A stretch of 64,000 bases of DNA. It comes from Hypomesus transpacificus. Taxonomy: Eukaryota > Chordata > Actinopteri > Osmeriformes > Osmeridae. Made by a program: the position numbers and the translations under genes. Below are positions 13,449 to 24,460 of this stretch, piece by piece; position 1 is the stretch's first letter, and every line of letters starts with the position of its first letter. A model generated the notes under the pieces. That model searched no databases and was not told where the DNA came from. It worked only from the letters and a program-made list of their open reading frames with translations. The stretch is taken from NCBI RefSeq assembly GCF_021917145.1, contig NW_025814038.1, forward strand, positions 819,045 through 883,044. The letters run 5' to 3'.

Positions 13449-16066
13449 CTCTCTCTCTCTCTCTCCTTCCTTCTTTCCTTTCACACCTCTCTTAAATACT
13501 GTCCAATAAAGCATGAAATATAAATCCATATAAAATAATAACATTAAAATAAATCAGCGACTCGACTTGATGCGTCCCTCCCTCCGTAATCTGTGGAGAG
13601 GCTAAATGTACATCTGCACCCACACTCCCCTTCCTGTCGAGCTCATCACGGAACTCTCATAAACCGTCCTCTTGAGTTCCCAAACGTTCCGTCAGCCTTC
13701 AGGCCACACAGTTTGTCTGAGAGGAAGTACATGCCTCCAGAGCTGACTTCCAGCCCAGCCACCTGTTCCCCTCAGGGGGCAACACCAACAGCCGGCTGCT
13801 ATACACAAAGCCCTATGCAAATAGGCCCCGACCCCGCAGAACAGGCAGTTGGCTCCTTCCAAACTGCTGATTCAGGCTGGGCTGTGCGCTCGCTTAAAGG
13901 CAGCTGTCTGGAATCTGGGGGGGAGGATGAGAAGGATGCGATGTTTACATATGATTTGCGTGGCGTTGGTCTGGTTGCATTTCTGGGTGCGTCTCATCTG
14001 GGATTCACACCAGGAGGGTGTGGGGGAGGGGGGCGGGGGAGGAGGAGATGACATTGGATGGTGAGTTGTGGGTTAGGGTGATTGTCAGAATGTCAATTCA
14101 ATGCAAATCTTCTCAGGCAACTGTGACAAAACAATAACAAAGATGTGACAGAACAATAAAAGAGCCAAACAGGACAGAAACGCCATCTAGGTATATCAAA
14201 TGGACACTTGTCTGTGTGTATTTCTAAATACGAATATCAAGAAGAGGACAAGGTTATGATGTAAAGAAAACCCAGTGTAGCCACCTGCTTTCTGTTTGTC
14301 TTTGGACGGCCGGAAGTCGGGAGAACAGGTGAACGAGGGAGACGATGAATGGATGAACAAGCTGTCAAGTGAATGAGCATCTGGAACAAAGGGAAAGTGA
14401 GTGGGGGGGTGGTGGAGGGTGAATGGGCCATTGTTTGAGACAACTATCACGTGTCGTGGCAGTGCTGTATGGATATCCTGTTGCCTCTGGGGTAAGGGGA
14501 CAGCCATGAATAAGACATGCTGGATGTATGCGCTGGGCTGTAGGCCGGCTAGCCCTGCCCTGGGCCCCAGCTACTGTTTCACATACATTATTACATGACG
14601 TTGGACTGGCTGTGGTAATAGATCCAGCATTCTCCCACACACACAGACTGTCCCTCTCTCTCGCTCTCTCAAAGACGCACACTGTCTCTCACACACACAC
14701 ACACACACACACACACTCTCTTTAACTCTCTCACACACACACACCCACACACACACATAAAACCCGGTCTGGTGTCTGATGCATATTTAGAGAAGAGAAT
14801 GTAAAGTCCCAGTGTCAGGTCAAATAATCCCTCTGCTTTAAACAGCAGTTGAATCCACAGGCGTGTCCTTGTCTCTCCCAGAGATAAAGCCCTATCATAG
14901 GAGATAAACACGGGCCATTTAACGGTAAAACTAGACTGTTAAAGTGCCATGTGGCAGGACCTGCACAGACAGACAGACAGTCAAGTCTAATCACTCCAGA
15001 TCTTTAGAAAGCAGACGGCAGCAGGACATGAGAATGAAGGTCTGGTCTGGAGTCTGTTTGCGGGCACTGCAGGTTCAGATGCATCTAAGTAGGGACTTGC
15101 TGATTATTTGACAGTCATGCTGCCTGTAAACCGTTTGTGCTGAGTGTGCACTGTGGTTTATAGATAAGTTACACATACAAATAGGAGGCTGTTTTAAAAG
15201 CTGTGGTGAGAGGAGTTGTGAATGAGTGGCCGTCCCAGACGGCCCCTGACCTTGGTAACCTTGGGAACAGAGCTCACCCGTCCGTGAGAGCTCTGGATCG
15301 ACAGGTGTCGGCCTTCTCTCTCTCGCTCTCTCTCGCTCTCGCTCTCTGTCTCTCTGTCTCTCTGTCTCTCTCTCTTCTCCCCCCCCCCCCTTTGGTATTG
15401 TTTGTAGTCAAAGACTCATTTCTCTCCCTCCCCCTCCCTCCCCTGAGGACGTGTGGAGAGACAGGTGAAAGGTGGTCTAGTGTGAAGTGGCTTGTTACCC
15501 AGGAGACGTGCTATATTATTCATGAGGGAGGGATGAGGTCATAGAGTCCAACACCAGGAAGTGACAGGAGAGGGGGAGGGGCCAAGCAGCTGACACCTGG
15601 ACTTAAACAATCTAAGTTGACGTCACTCACACCTCTTTGTTTTTTTTGTGGGTGTTTTTTTTAAAAACATTTTATTTTTATCACTGCTCTACCGTCACCT
15701 CACTGTTATTCTCAGTGTTTCCTTAAATATCCTTCTGGGGCATCCTGATAACAGGTGGAGACATGTTGGGGCTGAATGCAGTCACAAAACCCACTGGGAC
15801 TGGACAGGGGTGAACAACAGCATGGCACTAGAGCAGTTTCCTACGGGGCTGCGGCCGTGGTGACTTGGTCCTCCCGGAGAGAATGAAGCACCTTTGCCAG
15901 TTAGCAGTTTCCTTTGTTGCCCTGCAGGATGTTGGTCCACTCTCCATAAACGAGGGGAACGTCTCGCGGAACGTTGTTGTTTTTGGCGTGATTCGGGGGA
16001 ACGGCTCTGTTGGGGAGAGGGGGGGGGCTAGCTCCGCTATGAGGTCACTTCCTAACTCTCTCTCTC

Positions 16067-16102
<36 letters not shown>

Positions 16103-19100
16103 AACCGCAGTTTAACCTATTGCTCGACTTACAGCACGGGGCTATTGTGTGGCTTGTTGTTGATCACCAGCGTGCGTGCGTGAGCACCTACAGACATCTG
16201 GTTTACATTGCCTCATAAACATGTGGACGTATGTACAGAAAGGCTCCGTGGGAAGCTAGCTGTGCTCCTGGGCTCGACTTGTACATTGTGTTCCAGGTGA
16301 GGTGGAGCCTCAAGGCCTCGCCACAGGACCGTCCTGTCCCTGACTGACACCACCACAGATGGGACGACTTTGACTTATTAGCCCAGCTTGTTCATTACCT
16401 GGCCTTGGGGCGCTGTTGTTGTCCGAGGGGCTATATTAAAGTTACTGTTAGGACGTGTCAAGGCATGTTGGACGGCGACCCCACAGCGCCGCCTGGTGTT
16501 GAGCGCTGGCATTACAGGGCGAGCGGAACGCGGTTGGTCGTCACAGGCTTGAATATCCCTCTAACCTGCACGTTCTAGATGTTTCCCTGGAGCAGCACAC
16601 ACCCGATTCAAACAAACGGGTGGTCGTGAAGCTCAGCAGAAGGCCCATCACGACTGGGTCAGCCTGCAGGGTGGAGGTGCTCCACTGCTCTGGAGGTTGA
16701 CCAGGCGTGACTTGTGTTCCCCCCCCCTCCTCCAGATCTCCCTGGAGACGGAGCGTCTGGGACCCCGGCGCGTGGACGCTCTGAGGAGGGAGGACGAGGA
16801 GTGGCAGAGGAAGGCCCACGCCGCCATGCTCTCCATTCAGGACCTTACCGTCAAGTTCTTCGAGACCACGGCACGCGCTCAGAAAGGTACGGCCGCAGAG
16901 CCACTCCCCCTCCCACCCCACCCCCCTGCACCTCTCAGTCACCACGGTTACGCTTTGGATCAAACATTCCCATGAAGACGACATTCCTATTCGTCGGATT
17001 ATGCTGTTTACACGACCGTATATATTTTCGGAATACATGCGTTTCAGTGACTACATCTCCCAGAAACCCTCTGGGATGAAAACACCAGGCAGTCCCACCC
17101 CTAATCTCCCAGCTACACCAGGCCAAACTGCTTTCTCTAAGCTCTCCCGCCAGCGTCTTCCTAATCCCCTCCCTATCTCAGCACTATCTCACCCTCCGAT
17201 CGCTGGGCTCTACATTTTCTTCACGTAGCATGTTCTTCATTTTATCCGAGGCAACATAAAAGTACTGCATAGAAAGCACAGCAGAACATCAAGGATGACG
17301 AGTGCAGAGTTCTAACGTTATTTCGGTGGCCAGCGTCGGGGAATGGTCTGTATGCACCAGACAGTGCAAACTAACCACCTCTCAGTTAGCAGGCGTGGTG
17401 CAACAACAATAATAATAATGATCCTCATCATCTAAGTACAGTGCACACTACAACATATCAACTGCAGCATCACATAACACGTGCAACATCAAACAACGCA
17501 TCCTCCTTGCATACACTGAGATAAACAACCGCCCTAGGACAACTGCTGTTAACCTGCATGTGTCAAGAACTTATCTTGTGGTTTTGAAGCGTGTACGAGC
17601 TAACAGAAGTGTGTGGGTGTGTCAGCCGTGTTGGAGCGCATGCGTGCGGACCAGAGGAAGTTTGGCAAGGCGGCCTGGGCTGCGGCCGTGGAGCGCATGG
17701 AGAAGCTGCAGCACGCCGTCTCCAAGGAGACCATGCAGCTGATGAGGGCGAAGGAGATCTGCCTGGAGCAGAGGAAGCACAGCCTGAGAGAGGAGGTAGG
17801 AGAGCAGGGACTAGAAACCATAACACAGAAGCCACTAGAACACATGACAGAATACACTAGAACACATGACATAGAATACATGACACAGAACACAACACAC
17901 AGAACCCACTAGAACACAGAACACACTAGAACACACCACACATAACCCAGTAGAACACAGAACCCACTAGAACACAGAACACTGGCTCTGATCAAGGAGT
18001 TAGTCTTATTATGTGTGTGTGTGTGTTGTCAGATGCAGAGCCTGCAGGGTGGCGAGGGTGCCATGCTGCGTCTGGACCACATGGAGGCGCTGTACTATGA
18101 GCTGCAGCTGCAGCTGTACGACATCAAGGCTGAGGTGCTGCGCTGTGAGGAACAGCTGCTCAACGCTCAGCTGCAGAGCCTGCGCAGACAGATGACTGGT
18201 GAGAGACTCTACTGTAAACAGACTGTACTGTCTACAGACTCTACTGTCTGCAGACTCTACTGTAAACAGACTCTACTGTCTACAGACTCTACTGTAAACA
18301 GACTGTACTGTAAACAGACTCTATTGTAAACTGACTGTACTGTCTGCAGACTGTACTGTCTGCAGACTCTACTGTAAACAGACAGTACTGTCTACAGACT
18401 CTACTGTAAACAGACTCTACTGTAAACGGACTCTACTGTAAACAGACTCTAGTGTCTGCAGACTCTACTGTCTACAGACTCTACTGTAAACAGACTCTAC
18501 TGTAAACAGACCATACTGTCTGCAGACTCTACTGTAAACAGATTCTATTGTAAACATACAGGACAGTGTACATGCTCTCGATTACGTATTCTATAAACGG
18601 ATGTCTACAGACTCTATGGTCCACTGACTGTACCTCCATAGACCCTCTTTGGCTCCGGGTAGGATCTTGCCATTCCTCATCCCGCCTTTTGTCGTTTGTG
18701 TGTGTGTGTGTGTGTGTGCGTGTCGTGTTTGCACGTGCTCAGAGCACCAGGACGAGGTGGTGTACTACGATGCGTATGAGAGCCCGGACGCCATGCAGGG
18801 GGTGGAGGACCCGGCGGCCCCGCCCACCCCCCTGAGGGAGGAGCTTGGCCAGCTGCAGCACAGGACCCGGCAACTGGAGGCCCGCAGGGGCCGCATCACC
18901 GCCAAGAGAGTCTACCTCAAGAACAAGAAGGTAGCCGCGGGGGGAGGGGGTGGGTCGGTCGCCCTGGCAACGTCCCGGTTGTTTTTTTGTCCCAGCAGAG
19001 ATCCTTTTCAGGGCAAAATTGTGAAAATGTCGTCAACGTGGAGAGGATATAACTTTTTTTTTTTTTTTTGATCCCAACCAGGAAATCTGCATCGTCAACC

Positions 19101-20585
19101 ACAACCAGAAGATGCAGCAACGCCACGGTTGCCAAGACGACCAGGATGCTCTTCGACCGCTGCCTCAGGTGCGTCCACTCGTAGTCTTCTCTCTATCGGC
19201 TTGTGTACAGTACTCGAAGGTTAGGAAAGTTCTGTTTTATTTACCGTGAACCCCCTCCATGATCATGCCTCTTGTGTCCTGTCTGCAGGGAGGAGAGGAG
19301 GAGGAGGAGGAGGAGGAGAGAAGCAAGACCAGTATGAGCCAGGAGAGACAGAGAACCCTGGAGAGACTCCGCACTTTCAAACAGGTGTGGGAACGACCCG
19401 GTGACTCGTGTTGTCCGTGCGTGTGTGTAAAGGGTTGTGTGCGTGTGGACAGCACTGACTGGCCCTGTTCCTCTCTCCCTGTCCAGCACCACCCGGGTCA
19501 GGTGACCCTGAAGTCGAGCCGGCCGCGGCTGTCCCAGACGCACGCCCGGAGGAAAGCGGGCGCGTCCTCCTCTCCGCCCCACACGCACACGGCCGGCGTG
19601 CAGACCGACCACGCCCAGCACCTCCCCGCGTCCTGCCTCCACCAGCCCACCTCCCTCCCACCAGCCGGGGGCCTCCCCTTGCCCCCCGCCGGCCCCCTTC
19701 CCTCCTCCTGCTCCCTCCCTCCCCTCTCCGCCCTCCACCCCCCGCCGCCGCCGCCCCCTCCTCCCCCGCCGCCCCCCTCTGAGGGGCAGGTGATGGGAGA
19801 GGGGGGGCCGCCTCGCCCCCGCAGCCCGACGCAGGTGCCTCGGGGGGGTGGGGAGTCGCCCCCGCTGCCCCTGTCGCCCTTCTCGCCGCGTTTCTTCGAC
19901 AGCAGCCAGCTGGTGACGGCCAGGAAGAAGCTGAGGAAGACGGCCTCGCTGGACTCCTCCCAGTGGAGGAGAGGTGAGTTGGCAGTTACATCTTCATCTT
20001 TAAAGGAAAATAATTATGTTTTGGGGGCATTTTCTGCTGTATTTATCGTGATAGTGACTGTTAGAGAGACGGGAAAGGCACAGAGAGAAGGGGGATGACA
20101 TAACCCGGGCGTGGATTCGAACCCGGGCCCCCTGCGCTAAAGCCTTAGCTTAAGTTGTCACGCTCAAGTTAGCCCTCCATAAAATGTGATTCCAAACAGC
20201 CAGAGAAGCAGAGAGTTGCGTAGCGGTCGTGCCGGCGCTAACCCCCGCCCCCCTGCGTCCCCCAGCGAGCTCCCCCATGGACGAGGTCCTGGCCTCCCTC
20301 AAGAGGGGCAGCTTCCACCTGCGCAAGGCCGAGCTCCGCGTCCTGGCCCCCGACCCGGACGACGACGACAGCAGCAACATCCTGGCCCAGATCCGGCAGG
20401 GTGTCCGGCTGAAGAAGGTGAGGACCCGGCCCGAGCAGCAGCAGCGCCAGTCCAAGGACCGCTTCCCCCACTCGGCCGACGCGCTGACCCGGAGCATCCA
20501 CGAGGCCCTGCGCAGGATCAAGGAGGCCTCGCCCGAGTCCGAGTCGGAGGACGAGGGCCTGCCCTGCACCGACTGGGAGAGCTAG
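5725..20585 (+). CDS. jmy: Junction-mediating and regulatory protein (actin nucleator, p53 cofactor)
   Basis: JMY promotes actin assembly both through Arp2/3 and by itself through tandem WH2 motifs. It also acts in the nucleus with p300 and p53. Coding exons are 5725-6618, 11546-11719, 16736-16886, 17626-17795, 18033-18198, 18743-18930, 19082-19168, 19289-19384, 19487-19973 and 20266-20585, giving 910 aa with consistent phases (human about 990). The N terminus (GWVAVRPNVFDEKEKHKFVF) is family-like. A variable linker follows, then the conserved block ending QLQVYLGHALDTCGWKILSQ, then a long coiled coil (residues about 290-640). A proline run lies near residues 726-740. The C terminus has WH2-like motifs (SSPMDEVLASLKRGSFHLRK; NILAQIRQGVRLKK), a connector (SIHEALRRIKEASPE) and an acidic tail with the diagnostic Trp (CTDWES). 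Exons 7-8 differ from the mammalian coiled coil and contain a Glu run. No frameshift was seen. Confidence 0.95.
6619..11545 (+). other. jmy intron 1
   Basis: A 4.9 kb intron with no convincing nested gene. It holds homopolymer tracts (C-runs near 6785-6805, G-runs near 7018-7030 and 7221-7239, G-run near 10675-10692), a long (GA)n block listed separately, and a short (CA)n near 11217-11255. Short open frames here are low-complexity or non-conserved. Confidence 0.6.
9121..9333. repeat. (GA)n / polypurine block in jmy intron 1
   Basis: About 210 bases of GA dinucleotide with G-runs and an internally duplicated segment containing GGGGGGGTTGGGTGAG. It produces spurious Arg-Glu and Leu-Ser open frames. 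Confidence 0.9.
12753..12929 (+). mobile_element. tRNA-derived SINE, family A copy 1
   Basis: The head resembles a Leu/Ser-type tRNA: a box A-like GATGGGTGAGTGGTTAGGG, then a box B-like GGATCGATTCCCGG. A body containing CCTTGGGCAAGGCACTTCACC follows, then a tail ending TAAATGACTAAATGTAAA. Further copies lie at 30901-31083 (-), 31240-31421 (+), 36065-36252 (-) and as a fragment at 34198-34262 (-). Similarity among the five copies in this window directly supports a dispersed repeat. Confidence 0.85.
13277..13525 (+). mobile_element. tRNA-derived SINE, family B, with an expanded (CT)n
   Basis: A tRNA-like head (GCGGTAGCTCAAGCC, then box B GGGTTCAAATCCCC) is followed by CCCTTTGCTGCATGTCTTC, an expanded (CT)n at about 13352-13465, and a tail with CTGTCCAATAAAGC. 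This architecture is familiar from fish genomes, where a pyrimidine-rich region and an AATAAAG-type tail follow a TTTGCTGCATGTC core. The (CT)n is the inflated internal pyrimidine stretch. A second, partial copy in reverse lies at 20060-20150. Confidence 0.75.
17820..17990. repeat. Degenerate minisatellite in jmy intron 4
   Basis: Imperfect tandem units built on ACTAGAACACAGAACCC and related forms, about 18-21 bases each, over about 170 bases. It starts 25 bases after the exon 4 donor and fills most of the intron before exon 5. Confidence 0.8.
18206..18562. repeat. 16-bp minisatellite in jmy intron 5
   Basis: About 22 copies of a 16-base unit, ACTGTAAACAGACTCT, with variants in which TAAACAGA becomes TCTACAGA or TCTGCAGA. 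The variants are interspersed rather than blocked. The array starts within ten bases of the exon 5 donor at 18199. Each unit contains a short inverted motif (TCTGCAGA type), so single strands could form serial hairpins. Confidence 0.95.
19736..19785 (+). repeat. Proline-coding GC-rich run in jmy exon 9
   Basis: An uninterrupted CCN tract encodes a run of at least 12 prolines after the Ser/Pro-rich linker of JMY. In the family this is the profilin/SH3-binding polyproline segment before the WH2 motifs. It is coding sequence, not an insertion. Confidence 0.85.
20060..20150 (-). mobile_element. Partial family-B tRNA-derived SINE in jmy intron 9
   Basis: Read in reverse, it shows a tRNA-like head ending in box B GGGTTCGAATCCACG, followed by a core ending in CATCCCCCTTCTCTCTG. 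That is the same order as the family-B SINE at 13277. The tail is missing. It lies just upstream of the last jmy exon. Confidence 0.55.
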
Positions 20586-22393
20586 TATTAGACACACACA
20601 CACACACGCACCTCAGCAGTTACTTTGGGTCTTTTACTGACAGAGAGTAAGGGCCTGCAGGAGGGAGGACCCAGGTTCGTTGCACAAACCCTGGTGTCGG
20701 ACCTCACCTTGAGATGTGTTACTGCCGCTTGAATGTGGATCCTCAATGTTTTAGTTCAGATTGAAATGATCTGAAACATCCCTTTTAGTTTTCCTGTCGG
20801 TGCGGTGTGGTCGGTGAAATCCCTTACCCCCTCCTACTTACGTTCCGTTGTGGTTATGGCTAAGCATCGTGTCAAAAGGCGGGTGCTTTACAAAATGAAG
20901 GGATTCCGTATATTATTTTTTTTTATTGTTCAATGTTTAAGGAAGTTCCCTTGCGTGTGTTTTGGTCTCGAGCCAATAGCCTCGCGACCGATTCAGGTGA
21001 TCAGCGACCGTGAAAGGCATCGACTTGCTTCAGATCCCTCCCACTTAACCTGGGGACCCACAGGGACACATGACGTGGCCCGTTGGCTCTCTGACGGTTG
21101 GAGAAGTCGGACCGTAGGTTGTCGTGGGTTTGTCCTTAGTGTGAGAGGATTAGGTCAACTGTTGCTTTCTCCACATTCCCACACACTGTAACCCTGCGAG
21201 GCCAGGCTGGCTGCAGTGGGATGCTGGGGCGTTGGTCTGCCTGTGCCCCTCCCCAATCAGCAGGTCCACTCGGTGGCATCGTGTATTGATAAGTCGATAT
21301 TATTTTCCTTTCATGTTTTTTTTGTCTTTTTGGTTTGTTTGTTTGTGTTTCTCTTTATACCGATCTGTAGTAGACAAGTGTCTTACGTTCTTACCGCCTT
21401 GTTGTGACGGAGGTCCACTATAACTGATTTACCTGTTTGTGTGCTTGTCTTGATTGAGGGTTTGACCATGTTTTAATTATGTATGGGTTGTGTCAAGAGT
21501 TTTCTCCAAAAATGGAAGAATCTTTTCTTTTTACTGTATTACTGTAATGAAACGCATGCACTGAGGATGAAGAATCTGGTTGGCTGTGATTGAACTGTAA
21601 AACAGACTGCTGTCCTCGTAGACTTCAGGCCAGTTTAAGTATTTTGACACTTATAGTATTTAGCGGTCTCCCATCTCTTTCTTGAATACTGTGTCATCAT
21701 GGCAACTCGTTAAAACCCAATCGTGCGACTTTCTGCAGTGTTTTCAAATCTGGGCTGCGTCGCAACAGTCTGGCTTGCTTCCTCGCGTCGTCTTGGTCAA
21801 ATGAAGTGGATGAGATCTAGGAGTTGAGTCACTAGCGAAGGGAAGCTCGTCTACACTGTTGAGACTCGTCCCTGACTGGCTCCACTGTTAACCCACCATT
21901 CACAACCTCTGTCTGCTTTTCATTGTATTTAGATGTTTTGATGTAGTTAAGTTTTATACCTGTCTTTTGTTAGGTCAATACATAAATCCAATCCAAATAC
22001 CGTATTTTCTATTTTTAGGCGTTTTCTCTCAAACAAAAATAACCGATGACTTCAGAAACCCATGACTGCTTTGACCTGATGCATGATTGGTCCAAATTGA
22101 AAAGCAGGTTACTGGGTGCAAGTGCAATATTATGTGAAACCGAAAACTAATTATTTGTCATGTATAATACTGTAATGAAATGTAAATCCTGAAAATACAT
22201 TGGCATGCTCAAAGTCAAGTATTTATTGAGAAAGACTTAATATTTTAGAAAAATGGAAGTAAGGATTTTTAAAGCAATATCATACAAATGTGCTTTTTAA
22301 GATGTCTTTTTTGCATTTATTCCTGTCTTTTCCTATCATTACATTCCTAACCGCTTTGTATATTCCAATGATATATTTTCCTTTCAAAATAAA
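20586..22393 (+). other. jmy 3' UTR
   Basis: About 1.8 kb of non-coding DNA from the jmy stop codon to a well-placed AATAAA at 22388-22393. A T-rich stretch lies shortly before it. No competing gene was seen. Earlier poly(A) sites cannot be excluded. Confidence 0.55.
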
Positions 22394-24460
22394 ACAAATC
22401 AAAATGTATTCCCTTGATGCTTGGTTTGATACGGCATATGACAGATGTATCAACATTTAGGTACGACGAGTTTTACACTGGTGGTTCAATGCATCATTGC
22501 ATGAATCCTAGCATGCCCACTGACTGGAAAAACCATTGATTACATCTAAACATAGCTGGTTGTTTCCAGTGTCATGTGACTAGCCTCTCAAACTGCAGAT
22601 AATCCATGCTCCTCTCTCCCCCACCACATTTAAATTACGTTTAAGCAAACTACGAAAACCCCTACCTTTTATTACGTTCTTATTTTAGTTTTTTATTAGA
22701 AACAGAAAATTGTGTTTTAAGCATGTGGTATAATCAACATTTAAAATCATTCAAAGGTTATTCCCTTTCAAACTAATTTTACGGTTCATAATTTAAACGT
22801 CATGATGAAGCCGACCGGAGCGGTCATGTGTGTCTCCCAAATATACCAGAACCAACAACAAGCCCTTAAATAGTGTTCTTCAGATATACATATAATATAT
22901 TTTTCTTACATTATCACAGATTTTTGGCAATAGTAAACCCCACAAAGTACCGTAGTTAGCTACCATTGATGCATCTTTGTACCAAAGGCAACATCAGCAA
23001 AATTAATATTCTGTACAGGAAAACATATTTGGCAAAAGGAAAAAAGTTATTTTTTGTCTCGATTTCCATTTCCTTTGTGTAATAGTTCAAAAATATTGCC
23101 AGTTTCCACACCTAAGAAAACACCAGCCGTGACGCCCACATACCAGACATAAAAAAATTATAATACAAATCATGAGGTTCAAAGAAAAGAAAACATCTTT
23201 GTTTCATATCATAATCATCATAATCAATACATAGCTTGGATAATAAATTAACAAAAAAAACATAGGTTCAATCATTGCACTTCGTCGCAACAATAACAAC
23301 AGGGAAAATAAAACAAAAATCGTCTCTACGGATTCACCCAAACATACAATTCCATTTTCACAAGTGCACTATAAAGTTGTTATATTAGTATTCATACAAA
23401 ACCGTGTGTAGAAACAAACAAGACCGTCACTCGCTGCTAAAGCACGACTGCAGCACCTCGATTGGTGGTCAGTCTCACGCGTCCGAGAAGAGGAGTTAAA
23501 TACCTGAAAGTGAGACTGATCAAGAGTTTGACTTCTAAACGGGCTCTCTTAGTATTGCTCATTTACTGTCGTGGATAAAAGACGCACGATCTAGCCCCAC
23601 ACGCCTGTGGGGGAAACCAGTTTCTCATCTCAAAATGAAAAGGGTGACACCGAGTTTCACAAGGTCACACAAAGGTCATTTCCTTAATGAACCGTGACCT
23701 CGAGAGTTCAGATGTCCTGGTGACCTTCTTAGAAAGCAGTCTTTTCTCATCTAATCTGACTGTTCATTTGGCTGACAATGACATCCCTGTCAAAATGAGC
23801 TATAATAATAACAATATTAATAATGAGAATACAGAAGAAAAAAAAGAAACCTGAATGATTGGAGGACAACAAATATAAATACACGTCACCAACACTGGGT
23901 GACTGAACAACGCACCAAAGAAAAGCACAAAATCAGAGCTGTTGTCTTGCTGTCCAGGCTTTTGTGATGGAAGGTTGACCCCCTTAAAAAAAAAGAGCAT
24001 TTCTTTTAGGATTAGGGAGGTGTCTTCTCAAAAGGAATGCGAGCCAGAAATGAAGCGTAGAACCTGGGGGCGACCAACTAGCGGACGTGTCGTCAGAGCT
24101 CCCGCCCCGCGTGGAGCGAGGGGAGCAAGAGGAAGGCAGAGGCCAGCGGTGTAAACGTGAAGAGACGTGAGCGTGTGTGCGTTAACGGACGTAACCCCCC
24201 CCCCAAAAAGTATCTATACAGGAGTACCAGTGTCGTTATATGAAAAATCGGAGCATGAAAGCTATTCATTCACCAGCAATATGAGTGTTTTTCTCCTCCC
24301 GGTCAAGTGCCCGCATGCAGAATGCAGGTGAGTGGTATTTATGTCAATTTAAATATTTCGGGGGCGGTTGCCTCACGGCACAACTCCACACTGCTGCGTT
24401 GGGGATCGATGGCGAGGGTGCAGTGTCGGGGACGCTCCACCAGGGGGCAGCGCCCGGCCT
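22394..24460 (-). other. homer1 3' UTR and the convergent jmy-homer1 gap
   Basis: On the minus strand, AATAAA lies at 22697-22692, about 1.8 kb beyond the homer1 stop. The two convergent genes therefore probably end with only about 300 bases between their poly(A) signals. The region is AT-rich, with several A- and T-runs and no recognisable transposon. Long 3' UTRs are usual for homer1. Confidence 0.5.

Larger units (their letters stand above)
11720..16735 (+). other. jmy intron 2
   Basis: A 5.0 kb intron containing two SINE insertions (listed separately), (CA)n at 11727-11758, mixed (CA)n/(CT)n at 14640-14757, (TC)n with a C-run at 15318-15392 and (CT)n at 16060-16100. A perfect CRE (TGACGTCA) is at 15618-15625. 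I recognised no nested gene. Confidence 0.6.
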
